Assembly: GCA_027943335.1 (NCBI GenBank)
Contig: BSBK01004089.1
Span: 2,584,001 to 2,648,000, forward strand
Direction: 5' to 3'
Length of the DNA: 64,000 bases
DNA from: Chamaecyparis obtusa
Taxonomy: Eukaryota; Streptophyta; Pinopsida; Cupressales; Cupressaceae
Positions within the stretch are counted from its first letter, which is position 1; each line of letters opens with the position of its first letter. The notes beneath the pieces are model-generated. The model was not told the DNA's origin. It did no database searches and saw nothing but the letters and a program-made list of their open reading frames with translations. Position numbers and translations under genes: made by a program. This document shows, in pieces, positions 36,936 through 50,822 of the stretch.

Positions 36936-37330
36936 TGGAAACTATACTTCAATGGCTCATACACATCACATGGATCAAGTGCAGGAATCCTATTTTTCAT
37001 GCCTCAAGGTGACTATATCCCCAAATCATTCAAATTGGTATTCCCATGTACTAACAACATTGCAGAATATGAGGAACTCATCTTAGGCCTCAAAAAAGCT
37101 ATCCAATGGAACATCATAGAACTGTAAGTGTTTGGACATTCACAACTAATTATCAAGAAAGTCCTAAATGAATTTTAGACAAAGGATGACAAGCTACTAC
37201 CCTACAAGGAACTAATGGACAGATTAAAAGAGCATTTCCTGAGTCTATAGTTCATGAAAATACCAAGACTTCAGATCAAAGTGATTGACGCAATGGAAAC
37301 AATCAGATCCTTGTTGGAAATACCTCATGA
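36936..37330 (+). pseudogene. Element C second (archaeal-type) RNase H, catalytic Asp lost
   Basis: VWKLYFNGSYTSHGSSAGIL is the first block. At 36951-36953 AAT (Asn) stands where element A has GAC (Asp), a G to A change removing a metal-binding residue. FPCTNNIAEYEELILGLKKA follows, then FGHSQLIIKKV, stops, and IPRLQIKVIDAMETI. Dead on both counts. Confidence 0.8.
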
Positions 37331-37559
37331 CTCATCATAGTATAAATTCTTAGTCAAGTAGCTACACATTCCTACTTATGAGAACATCAATTCAAAATGG
37401 TGTGTGTCTTGGTTGGTCCCCAGTCCCCATGGTGCCATGACATCCATGCATATCTTTAAAATGGTATCATATCTCCCCATCTCACCAACAACCAATGCCA
37501 AAATCTAATTAGCAGAGCTTCCTGCTACACTCTTGTAGCCAACACCCTTTATCATTGAA

Positions 37560-38686
37560 GATATCATAACATCCTCTCTAGGTGTTTAGATTCAAACGAG
37601 GCTATCTTGGCTTTACAAGAGGTCTGTGCTAGAATTTGTGGTACCCACACGAGTGGCATGGTCCTAGAAAAGTAGTTTCTTTGAGTCAAGTATTATTGGC
37701 CAATAATGGAACATGATGCATGTGAATTCATCAATAAATGCTTACCATGTCAATATCATGCCAATTTGATTCATGCTCCAACACAAGACTTGCAGCCCAT
37801 TGCACCACCTTGGCCATTTTCATGTTGGGGCTTCAACCTCATTGGGTTAATCACTCCCCTTTCCTTAGATGGACATAAGTACATCATAATAGCCACAAAG
37901 TACTTCACAAAGTTGTTTGAATCAATTTCATTCATCCTCACTACTCGCATCCAGATATCCAAGTTCATCTTATACCACATCATTTGCTACTTCAACATAC
38001 CATCCACCATCTTCATAGATCATGAAACACCTTTTGAAAACTAGAATGTGGATGATCTGTGTGCCAAACTCCACATCCACCATCATTTCTCTAGTCCATA
38101 CTTCCCACAAGGAAATGACCAAGATGAGGTAACCAACAAAACCATCCTAAAAATCCTCAAGAAGGTTGTCAATGATTCTGATCATGACTGGCACCTCCAA
38201 ATAAATCCTACCCTCTGGGACTATCATACTTCTTATCGCACTCCCATATGCACCACCCCATATTCCCATGTATATGGTGCTAAAGTCATCCTACCCATCG
38301 AGGTCAAGCTCCCATCATTGTGTGTCTCCATGAAAAACTATACCACCGATGAAGACTACCATGTGGCATGCCTCACACAGCTAGACTTGTTAGATGAAAA
38401 GAGACAACAACCATATGATCACCTAGTTGCATACCTGAATTGACTCAAAAGGAGTTATAACAAGAAATTCCATCCAAGAAAATTCCAAGTGGGCAACATG
38501 GTCCTAAAGGAAAATAAAAAATTGCAAGCACACCAAGAGAAAAAGGGAAAGTTTGATCCTACTTGGTTGGGTCCCTACATTGTCACAACATTCTTTGGCT
38601 CTGGAGCCTATCAGCTATCAACACTAGAAGGTGAGCCCCTGAATGATCCTATCAACATAATACATCTAAAGAGGTTCTATGCCTGA
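37560..38686 (+). pseudogene. Element C integrase, one catalytic Asp lost
   Basis: Zinc-binding remnant CLPCQYHANLIH, then the core. At 37898-37900 Lys (ATKYFTK) occupies the first Asp position; the second Asp (38018-38020, IDHETPF) and the Glu (38126-38128, NDQDEVTNK) keep the standard 35-residue spacing. C-terminal block KKGKFDPTWLGPYIVTTFFG to LKRFYA, ending at a stop near 38686. The Trp of PTWLGP survives here whereas element A has a TAG there. Confidence 0.87.
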
Positions 38687-40170
38687 ACTAGATCCTGTAA
38701 AATCTAGAAAATCCATAAAAATTAGAAAATAAAAAAAAAATATCAATAAGAAGAAAAAGCAAAGAAAAATAATCCTCCAATGGTGAAAACTTGGCAATTC
38801 AAGCACCTTCGACAAGTATGTTGGTGAAAACCTAGAAATAGAAACCATACATAATGGACTGAGTTATTATCTATCAAACTCCCCTCCCACCCATCCCCAT
38901 TCCAAATCCCAATCCTCTTTATCCAATCCACATCCCCACAACTAGCCCGTTAATCCCAAGGTGTTCCATCCTCAAGCCTATCCAATGCAACAATAAGGTC
39001 CTATCCCCAATCCTAAGCTTCATGTATATATCATATATCACGAGCCCTTCCTATTCCAACTCCTTAAGCTTCTATACATATCCATTGTAAATCTCTTCCC
39101 GTATATTCTACATATCGTCATGTCTTGTTGTGCATATCCTCGTCAGTCCTACAACGGAATTTGATCAGATAACTTGTCCCATCTAGCCTTGTACTTCAAT
39201 AACGTCTTTTGTTGACTATCCTTGATCCTAGTGATTATCCTTGATTCATCATTTTCCAGCAACAACACGCATTCTCCTCATCAATCAGTGAGTCCTTGAG
39301 GATGTATCCTTCCTCTTTTCTGACCTAATCTTCCATCAATCATACTTGGTCCATGTCATATGTATCCTTCCTCGTGTTCAAACAAAATCTTCCCCCCATC
39401 AATCAAATCAATCTCTCTCCTTGGAAAAGGATGTCTTTTGGAGTTATCATTTTGGTCTTTGATTTTGCCTTTAGATCTTGTTAATCTATTATGACTTCTC
39501 ATTGTTCCTCTCCTCAAAGTCACCACGATCTTTTATATCATGGTGTGTTGCGAATGAGGACACTCTGGCACAAGGTCTTTTTTATCTTTTGCTTCTTGTG
39601 AGTCATTCAAACATGATACTTGCATGGTTCACATGTGATCTTCTGGGTTACATGGTGCATTTGGGAAATGTCATTTATTTGTGGTTTCTCCAGCATCGTT
39701 TCTACCATGCTTCCTCTTGGGTTCATGCGTGATGTTGGGACAACCTTGCATGTCTTTTTCACATCAGTCCTATGCAACGCTGGTGACAAGGCCTTGTGTT
39801 CTCAGTAACCTTGGCCAGTCTCTAATGTTGTTATATCAAACTAGGTTGTGCTCTCCACATTTACACACAGAGCTTCCCCCATCCAGAATCTAGCATCATC
39901 CTACATCATCTAGATTAATCTTGCATCCTGCATCCTTCATATAGCTTCAACCTACATCATCATCTCATATTGCATTCATGCATCTTTTCTCTTGGAAGTT
40001 TGGTTGTTTATTCTTCCCTTCCCTTCCTTTCTATGTTATTTTTGAGAAAATTCTCCAAGGTTTCCTCTTTGCGTTATTTTCTCGAGGGGGCACAACCCCT
40101 TATCCTCTAATTCTACCCTAGGGCATATTATTTTCTTTTCGTTGACGCCACACCACTTGCAGCATCACAT
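38687..40170 (+). other. 3' non-coding region of element C
   Basis: About 1.5 kb without a gene. Two TGGTGAAAAC motifs occur at 38780 and 38822, right after pol as in element A. The remainder is CATCC-rich like the leader. Confidence 0.6.
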
Positions 40171-40185
40171 CAAAGAGGGTAAAAA
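40171..40185 (+). promoter_or_regulatory. Polypurine tract of element C
   Basis: CAAAGAGGGTAAAAA directly before TGTAGAAACC, the 3' LTR start. Confidence 0.75.
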
Positions 40186-41300
40186 TGTAGAAACCTAAAA
40201 GTTCATTGTAAATAAAAGTATTTTTATTTTCCAAAAACCCTCGATGACATCATCATTTGTTAATTAATTATTTAATTAATTAATTAATTAATTATTATGC
40301 CATTAATTCCTCCTATCTTAATTAAAAACATTTGATTAAAAAATCCCTTCCAAAAAATTTTAAATTCAATTTGAACATCATTCCCTCCAAAATTTATTAA
40401 TTATTTAACAAATTGACCCAAAATCCTTTAAATAAATAAATTATTTATTTAAATCCCTCAAAACCTAGAATCTTCTAGAGATTCATAAACCCTTCTAAAC
40501 CCTCCTAAACTTTCCTAAACCCTTCCTAAACTTGTTTATATGGTGATTCCTAACCTTCTTAGTCTAACCCACCCTCCTTTGACTTTTTGTCAAACCTCCT
40601 CATTAATGAGCCTTACAGACTCATTAATGGCCTCTTACACCCTCATTAAGGCTCTTACAGACTCATAAATGAAGCCCATGTCTTCTCTTTCACCTTTTTT
40701 CCCTAGGAACACTTCCCTAGTTTTTATCACACATGTGTGAGCAACCCTTAACCCTCATCCATCTAACCTTACCCCTAACTCAACCCCGGACTCTACTCCA
40801 AACCCTGACTCTGACCCTAACTCCACTTCCTAACCCAAGCCCTTCCCAAAATCCTATAAATACCCTCACTTCCAAGAGAAAAATACCAATTCACATCCTT
40901 CATACTAAGTAATGTTATAGTGCTAGTTTACTTATAGATCATAATATTTTAGCATATTTGTTAGTTTAATTCATTTCTAAACTTTCCTAAATCACATCTT
41001 AGCTTAGAACTAATGGATTAATCTTAGTTTCTTTCATTGTTTCTCATTTTATTGCATCATCTCACACTTCATTTGGACTAAAATCAATCCTAGATAAATC
41101 ATTTGTAGCTTAATCTCCCTCTGAGCATTATTAGGATCTAGGGGCAAATCAGGTGTTCTATACCTAATATTGTGCCATTATGGGGTTCTCACGGTCCCTA
41201 ATCCATCCCAATCCTTCATAATCTACACTATGGACAAGCTACAAGTGTTTTGAGAGCACACCCACATCCCTAAATAGAGAGTAAATCGAACAGTGACAGG
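40186..41300 (+). repeat. 3' LTR of element C (end approximate)
   Basis: It begins TGTAGAAACC after the polypurine tract. TATAAATA at 40855-40862 is a plausible promoter. No second copy exists in the window, so the 3' border is an estimate; the next identifiable element starts at 41353. Confidence 0.6.
40855..40862 (+). promoter_or_regulatory. TATA box in the 3' LTR of element C
   Basis: TATAAATA located about 670 bases into the LTR. Confidence 0.45.
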
Positions 41301-41352
41301 GTGCTCTCGTTGAAGCTCTATTTGAGTGCCTTTACCAATTTCATTTACTATA

Positions 41353-42834
41353 TGTTAATATGATTTAGAACAATAGAGAGGGGGGGTCAATCAGTTGTTC
41401 TCAAGTCCTAATGTATAAAATAACTTCAAAATTTTTTCCTTAAATCAGATCAAGCAACCAAAACAAACTCGGTCATCACTGATTCAATAATAGAAACATA
41501 TAACACTGCAGTCCACTACCCAGCTATAACTAACTTGTAAAACACATAAATGTTAATCCAAAACATTCACACAAGTATTGACACCAGGATTTATAGTGGA
41601 AAACCAATATGGGAAAAACCACTTTGTAACATGCTACTATTATTTTCACTCTTCTGAAGTGAGCCCGGTTAGAAGCCAACCCTGTCAAAGGTTACAATAC
41701 ACACTGTCAGGTGTGACCCGGTTAAAGGATTTCAATCACCCTGTTAAAAGTGAGCCTTGTTACAAGACTTACATACACTCCATTAGAATGCAACCTTTTT
41801 CAAAAGATTTAACATATGACTGTTACGTCAACCTCTATTAAAAGGATTTTGACTGTTACAATGGTTAGAAAGTAGCAATAGTATTGATCTGAAAAACATA
41901 CAACTCACTTTGCAAATATCAGATCCAATTCCATACACAAATGCTAGTTTACTAACTTTGAAACTTTTCCATTTCCATCTCTAATCTGCTTGAAACTTTT
42001 CGTCAAGCAATCACCACACTCCTTCTTTAGCCTTTTCGCTTATACAGTCAATAAAACTTACTGTTCTTCTAGCATCTCCTTCACCCATGCATTCTCATAC
42101 CTATTGTTTAGGTTCCTTTAATACTTTTCTCTATTAGGTTAACTTATCTTTTGCCGCTTAATCTCCTTCGTAGATCTTAGGGTTAGGTCAGATTCATTGA
42201 ATCTACCCACTTCATGTTCTTCATCTCCTCTTCTAGAATCATCTCAAATCTTATAAAGATTTACAATAAAATGTTTTACAAAGCATTAAATGCTTCCATA
42301 CAATCAATAAATAAAGTCAACATGTTTTACATAATCCAAGAATTCAACAATGTCAGCTCCAAATCTGAATTCTCTTCAAATATAAAAATGTTGATGCTCG
42401 GTCAATACTATGATCATGCACTTAGTCTTCATGTAAAACGCTCGGTCACTACTAAAATTGTTTCCTTGGCATATACTGTCTTCGTCGACAATTAACCGAT
42501 ACTCGGTCGACACTAGATTTTTGCTCGGCATACACTAACTCGGTCGACACTAACATAACTCGGCTTAAACATGATTTCTTCATTTTTGCTCAGTTAAGCC
42601 TTTTAGTCCTCAATCTTACTAAGATAAACAATACATTGTCCCATCATTGTACAACATAGTCAAGTACACTTTGCAGTATCAAGATAACTCAACATTTCCC
42701 TAGGTGCTATTGTTACCATCCTTTCTTTCCCTTCTCACAATAGATATAGTACTTTCCTAAGTAGCAATAGTCTTACCAATTAAGGTTTGACATCAATGAC
42801 AATACAACAATTGCTTCAATTGTAGTTTCCAACA
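41353..42834 (-). repeat. Probable solo Copia (SIRE-like) LTR
   Basis: On the - strand it starts TGTTGGAAACTACAATTG and ends ...TATTAACA, a TG...CA pair, with a C-rich U5 tail (ACCCCCCCTCTC) typical of plant SIRE-type Copia LTRs. The flanks CTATA (41348-41352) and CTGTA (42835-42839) match at 4 of 5 bases, as an aged target duplication would. No Copia coding sequence adjoins. The interior has a ladder of AACAGGGT and AACAAGG words. Confidence 0.55.
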
Positions 42835-43339
42835 CTGTATGCTAGGAATAGACTTTTTGACTAATGTTTCAATGTCTACGCTTCTTCCAAATAGGCTAGG
42901 TTTTCTCTGAAAACACTATGATCACATCAATTAGTTTGAATAATTCAATAAATTATTGAGGATTGAAGAGGCACAAGAAGTAAGAGAAGAGGACATACAA
43001 AGTGAGATTGATTAGATTAGTCAATCGGTCATTTTCAAGCTAATAAATGTTTTATTTATAACTTAATTAATATTGCGTTGACCAATGCATTTTGGCACAA
43101 TCAATTATGAATTTTATGTGGGTGGGTAATATTTTTTTTACACAAGGCCAACTTGGAAATGTTTTTGTATAAGAAGGATGAAATTAAGTTTTAGGGTAAT
43201 GATGCGGTGATGCGATAGGAGGTTTTTATCATGCGAAGCTCAAGGAATAAGTTGTTTATGTTTAGGTGGTGTTGTGATCATACCTAAATTGGATTTTTCA
43301 AACAGGAAGTGTTGTTAGCAAATCATTTTATTCTTGAGT

Positions 43340-43850
43340 CTATCTCAAGGCAAGCCCTAACAAGTTTGTAGGTAAAATCCTTTAACAAGGTCACTTCAAA
43401 CAAAGTGAGGAGGATCTTTAATAGGATCTGAATCATAAGTCCTCTAATAAGGTGAAATCTCAAAGGGAGTTTTAAATCCCTTGACAGGGTAGTCTTTAAC
43501 ATGACTTTTGTATATTCTAACAAGGCTAAGTACTCTTAACTGGGTATAACCTCATAAAGATTTTTGAATTTTCTCCTAATAGGAAAGATTTCAATGGTGC
43601 ACTAGTGAAATTTGTGGGCATCATCCCCACATGTGGTTTTATCCCTCTAAAAAGGTTTTCCATAGGAAAAAATATTGTGTCTTTTGTTCAATGTGTGTAA
43701 ATGGTTTACTTGTTATGCTTTTATTTTATATTATCTTTTTCATGTTGGATATTGTCGAAGATTGTTGTTAAAAGTTTCATATTTGTGGATACACCGATTC
43801 ACCCCCCCCCCCCTCTCAATTCCTTATAATAATAATAGATTATGTGGTCA
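43340..43850 (+). repeat. Partial Copia-type LTR, U5 end
   Basis: It shares with the previous feature the repeated CTAACAAGG and TTGACAGGGT words, the block GGTTTTATCCCTCTAAAAAG followed by GGTTTTCCATAGG, and a C-run (12 C at about 43803-43815) followed by TCTCAATTCC. The orientation is opposite. The LTR start is not found. Confidence 0.45.
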
Positions 43851-45432
43851 AAATTAATAGAGGATATTCTAGATACTTAATATTGCAATCCTAACCTAGG
43901 GTTTCAATTTTCTTTCCTAGTTAATGCGCCTAGCTGGGAATTATCATAATTGGTTGCCCCTTGTGTTTATTTTTTCCTTTTTGAGATTTTTGATTGAGTA
44001 CAAATTTTGAGGCATGTCTTGGATCATATAGGGATTTGTTCTCTTGTAAAATAGGCCAATTGAGATACTTGTTCTCTTTCATAACACTCTCATCCCTTGG
44101 CTTGTGTTTATGGCCATTTCCTTTGCATTGTCCTTGATTCTCTTTATGTGAGTTGAGACCACACCTCCCAGTATGGTATTGTGTGTGTGAGTTTGTGACC
44201 TACAACACAACACTTCAATAGGATAATAACATCACTTGTTAAAGAAAAATAAGGATTTAATTGAAAAAGCTAACAAGAAAAAACATCCTATTGCTCTCTA
44301 ATTAATGTGAGTATGAAATAAGGGCTAGTTTGCTCTCAGATTTGACCCTTAAAATAGTGACAATCTACACTAAAATGAGAGATTCAAGAGTAAATGCATG
44401 AAACCATAATGAAGCATGAAATCCTATTTCTTTCCATTTTAACCCAATTTGAAGTGTTTGCTAGTTAATCAAAGCTTGAAAACATGGAAACAACTATCAA
44501 ATTAAGCATTAGTGGGTAAATCCTCCAAGCAGGAGAGTTCAATAATCATGGATTATGAAGCCTCAAATTCATAAGCAAGCATATAAAAAGTCTAAGCACT
44601 AGGAAGATGAAGGAAGTCTTTGAAAATTCTATTTTATAGAAGATTGAAGGGATTCAACGGTTGAGATGCGTCTATGAGGAGTGGTTGAGATGCATCTTGG
44701 CTTGATCCTTGATCCATGTGCAAGCCTCCTAATCATGAAAGTGTGTTTGTTTTTTTTGTTTGATTTAGGAGGTATTTATGCATTTCTTTTAATTAATAAC
44801 TCTAGCCTTTGCATTTGATGGGATTGGATTAATTAAATAGGCCTAGAGTTAATAGCTTTGATTTTTCTTGAAAACTTAGTAATTAATGTTTGATTTAGGA
44901 TTTGATGGAATTTATTGAATTTTCAAGGGATTTATGCTAATAATCAAAGATCAAATTAACATAATTAAGGTTATATGTTGAATTAAGGGAAAATAGGGCC
45001 TTTGGTTCTATTAGCCCAATTTTAGGTGATTATAGGTATAGCTTTTCTTGTGATGAGAACTTGAGTGACCCGTACTCTTGGTTGGAGACCAATTGATCTT
45101 ACCTTATTCCATCTCCTCATGTTTTATGGCTTTGAGCCCTTTCTCATGCGTTATGTTTTTTTTTCTTTGTTGATTATTGTTGGAATTTGTGAATTATTAT
45201 GATCATAGGATTTGATACCCTTTTTCATTTTCTAATGAGATGTTTGATGGATTTCATTAGAATATGTGTTTTTTTGCAAATTGGTCAATTGAGAAAACTT
45301 GATATCTTCTCTTGTATGATTTTTTACTTGGTTTATACATTGGGTGTTTTGGGAGTTGAGTTATCCCCCAGTCATTTATTTGATTTCTTGTTGGTAATTT
45401 TATCATATACATCCTTGGTATAGACCAAGTAG

Positions 45433-45550
<118 letters not shown>

Positions 45551-45984
45551 CATACGAAAAAATATAATTAATAGTGGTCAAATTTCAATTAAATATAAGT
45601 CAATTTAATTCATTATATGTAAAGATTACATATTAAAACATAGTACTATTAAAATAAAATATCATGTCTATCACATTGAATCGTTTGGGTTTGTATGTTC
45701 CATGTAATTCTTTTGTCCAAATACAAAAACATGGTTGGTCAACATCATAATGAACTTTCATATTGAATATTTGATAATTTAAATAATATATTAGTGTACA
45801 ATTTCTAATCCTAAACCAAATAAAAAATACTTATCTTTAAAGGATTCAATTTTTAAAAGTGATTTCTTCTTTTATAAGCTATGTACAATTATTGTTCTTT
45901 TTGAAGACCTCAACCACTAGATATTTAAGTACCTACAAGACAAAATGACGTAAGATTCACCAATTCATGCTTAAATTACATTTA

Positions 45985-46113
<129 letters not shown>

Positions 46114-48234
46114 CTTTCATTCTTGGTGTAGACTAAGTAGATGATTCTTGTATACATGTACTTTTTAAAGACGAACTAGATGAGTTAGAGTTCATTATGT
46201 TTTCAACGAAGATCAAGTGGAAATTTTTTGGTTCATTATGTCCTTTGTGTAGACCAAGTAGACAAATCCTTTTTATTTATGTCCTCGGTGTAGTTTGAGT
46301 GGACAATCTTATTGTATTGGTCTCCTTATTTTGATGTTGAGCCATAAGACTAGGTGCATTGAGTAGTCATGGGGAGTAGCTCCTTATGTGGATGCATAGG
46401 CTATGTCAAGGAGTTGTTCTTAAAAACATAATAAATAGCTAAGGTATAAAATTTAAACAAGATAAATTAGTATTATGGAGACCATTGAATTGATAGATGT
46501 CATGAGTGACTCGTATGAGTGGTAGATGGTACTTGAATCCCTGAATGTCAAAGATTGACCCCAAGCAAGTAATCAAAAACATTGAATCCTTGAATTTCAT
46601 GAGTGATATTTACAGGTGGTAGACAGTACTTTCACCCTAGATTTCAATAGTGGTCTTTACAAGTGGTGATACTCCATATGGTTGGTACTCTCATGTCTAA
46701 GTCTAGTAGTAGTGAGTAGGTACCTTAGTGTACTGTGATTATTTTTCATTCATATTGCACTATGGAAGTTTATTTTCATGTTGAGTGTTCTCCATGATGT
46801 TCTTATATATTTGCATCTAAGTGGCTTCATTGGGATTACTGTACCATCCTCTGATTCTTTCACTTGTATGATGTCAGTTATAGCCTAATTCTTATATCTA
46901 CATTATATGTTTTTGGGCCATGTGACTATCTACATGAGCATGGTGGGGTGGGCCTGAGTGTTTCATATTGTAGGGTCACATTTCACCTTACCACTATTGG
47001 GGACTGATGTATATGTGGCATATATCTTTAAGTGATAGATTTTTTAGCATGATGTGCTCTTTCTATCCCATTCTTTATATTTTAGTGTTTTATGCTTATG
47101 TGTGTTTATGCTTAGTAGATTAGTTTGAGATTCATATTATTCATTGTATCAAGTTTGTACAACCTCAATTTTAAGTTCTCAGTACTCCCTGGTGTGGAGT
47201 TGTGTATTTTTTGGTCGTGTATTGGAGCCGCCACTTTTCATTTTATAATTTTATGCATTCCCAAGAAAGTTGCGCATCTGTTTACTATTTTGGTGCATGT
47301 TTCCTATATTCTTGTGTATGCATGCTTTATATTGCACATGTATTCATTGTTTTTGTGAATATGTTTTAGGCCTAGCCCAGAAAGAACCTACTATGCATGT
47401 GTTCTAAGATTAATTTTGCATATTTGTGACAACTTGTTATTCCTTGGGGTTTGTGTAAAGATGGATTCCATAGTTAGATTACTCATGTTTCTATGATTGC
47501 TTTCTTGTATCCACATCTCAATTTATGTTACAATTTATTGATGTTTAGATCACATTTTAATTTGGGTTTTAAAATAAACCTTGTTTTGGATTGTGCTGAG
47601 GATGAAATTGTCTCCTCATTAGTGGCTATTGAAAATGGTATAGTCTTATCCTATGAGGTTTGTAGACATGTTTTAGACTCTCACATGGTGTCTTGAACAT
47701 AACTCAGTCATTCATGCTTATATTGGGGTTTTCTTGGAACCCTTGGAAGTGTTTGTAAGACTTCCACTTGTGATTGATCGATTGACAATTCTTGTTTTTT
47801 CATTATTGTTGTTTATTCATCATTATGGTTATGCAGTTATGTCATTGGTGTTATAGCTATTGACAAAAAAAAAATATTCATTGCATGTTTAAACTTTTGT
47901 TCTGAGGGTCCCTTGGCAGGGCATTAAAGTCTATCTTATGTGATTGAAACAATGAAGGTTTCAAAATCATGGTGAATCCAACACTTCTCACAAACGTGAA
48001 ATTCCTCAAACAATGAAACTAAAAGAATTGCATACCTTCTCATGGTAGTATAATGAAAACCCCTTATTTGATAACAATGTGAGCTCAAGACAAGGGAAGT
48101 GCTAATAAAATAATAATGGTTTCTTCCTTACTCATAGAGAAATGATCACTCAACTAGAAAAAGAACTTGAAAAGACAAAAAAAAAGCTTTTGAAAGAAGA
48201 AAGAAAAAGATCAAGATCATAATGAACATGGCTT

Positions 48235-48663
48235 CACTAGTACATTTTGCACCATTTTTTGATGCACTATTGGTCAAAGTTTCTACCCAACTCGGTCGAA
48301 TAGTCGACCAATTGGTTTCTCACTATTATCTGCATTGAATTATTGACCCATACCAAAAACCGTCGAATGATCAACTCCCATATTGGTTGAAAAAGAGGGC
48401 AATCTAGGCGGAAAATAACATTGGCATGTGTTCGTGTATTGGTCGATCTTTTGACTAATATAAATTAATATTGGTTGAAAACTTTCATCGCTCCGACCAG
48501 GATGCCAAACTCACACTGTCATATTTCGACTACAGTTGGTCAAAATATTTAGCGGCTCCAACCAGGATGCCAAACCCACAACACCACATTTTGACAGAGA
48601 ATGGTTGATTTTATGCCAGAGTTTCGACATAGGTGGGTCAAAATTTTGATAAAATGTGCAGTG
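48235..48663. mobile_element. Short CACTA-like element with subterminal repeats
   Basis: The left end is CACTAGTACATTTTGCACC; the right end, read in reverse complement, is CACTGCACATTTTATCA. The next 30 or so bases of both ends are also alike. Inside, ATTGGTTGAAA, TTGGTCGA and TGGTCAAA occur in both orientations at least eight times, the subterminal-repeat style of CACTA elements. A 60-bp internal duplication (GACCAGGATGCCAAAC and CAACCAGGATGCCAAAC) is seen at 48495 and 48558. Candidate 3-bp duplications CTT and TTT do not match exactly. Non-autonomous. Confidence 0.5.
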
Positions 48664-48678
48664 TTTAAAAAAAAATTG

Positions 48679-48743
48679 AAGATAAATATCTAGACTAATC
48701 ACCAACAACATCTTGATCAGTGATTAGTCTAGATATTTATCTT
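48679..48743. repeat. Perfect 24-bp inverted repeat with 17-base loop
   Basis: 48679-48702 and 48720-48743 are exact reverse complements. It lies between the short CACTA-like element and the CDC48 pseudogene. It may be a miniature fold-back remnant or a small-RNA hairpin. Confidence 0.9.
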
Positions 48744-48802
48744 TAGGTGTCCACACTTATTATGCTACTTGTTGCCAGCGGGTCCCTGCTCATTCTATTT
48801 TC

Positions 48803-50822
<2,020 letters not shown>

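Larger units (their letters stand above)
29416..41300 (+). mobile_element. Ty3/gypsy Tat-type element C, oldest layer, 5' LTR not in window
   Basis: Order: leader (29416-30617), gag, knuckle, protease, G-patch, RT, RNase H, archaeal-type RNase H, integrase, 3' region, polypurine tract, 3' LTR from 40186. It belongs to the same lineage as A but is clearly a separate family, with a Pro/Gln-rich gag N-terminus. Its 5' end is separated from the rest by insertion of B, and probably D; this is inferred. Many stops, frameshifts and lost catalytic residues show it is the most decayed of the four. Confidence 0.85.

Noticed and set aside
41160..41185. Possible primer-binding-like string (TTGTGCCATTATGGGG) after C's LTR
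   Set aside because: Too weak a match to the sites of A and D to claim a second internal region.
41240..41310. GAGAGCAC/GTGCTCTC inverted pair near the end of C's LTR
   Set aside because: Eight bases with a long loop; not distinguishable from chance and not usable as an LTR border.
47125..47358. Hydrophobic 77-codon frame
   Set aside because: T-rich sequence readily gives hydrophobic frames; no motif, no context.
48136..48225. Short Lys/Glu-rich coiled-coil-like frame (MITQLEKELEKTKKKLLKEE)
   Set aside because: Only about 30 codons, A-rich, with no family match; could be chance.
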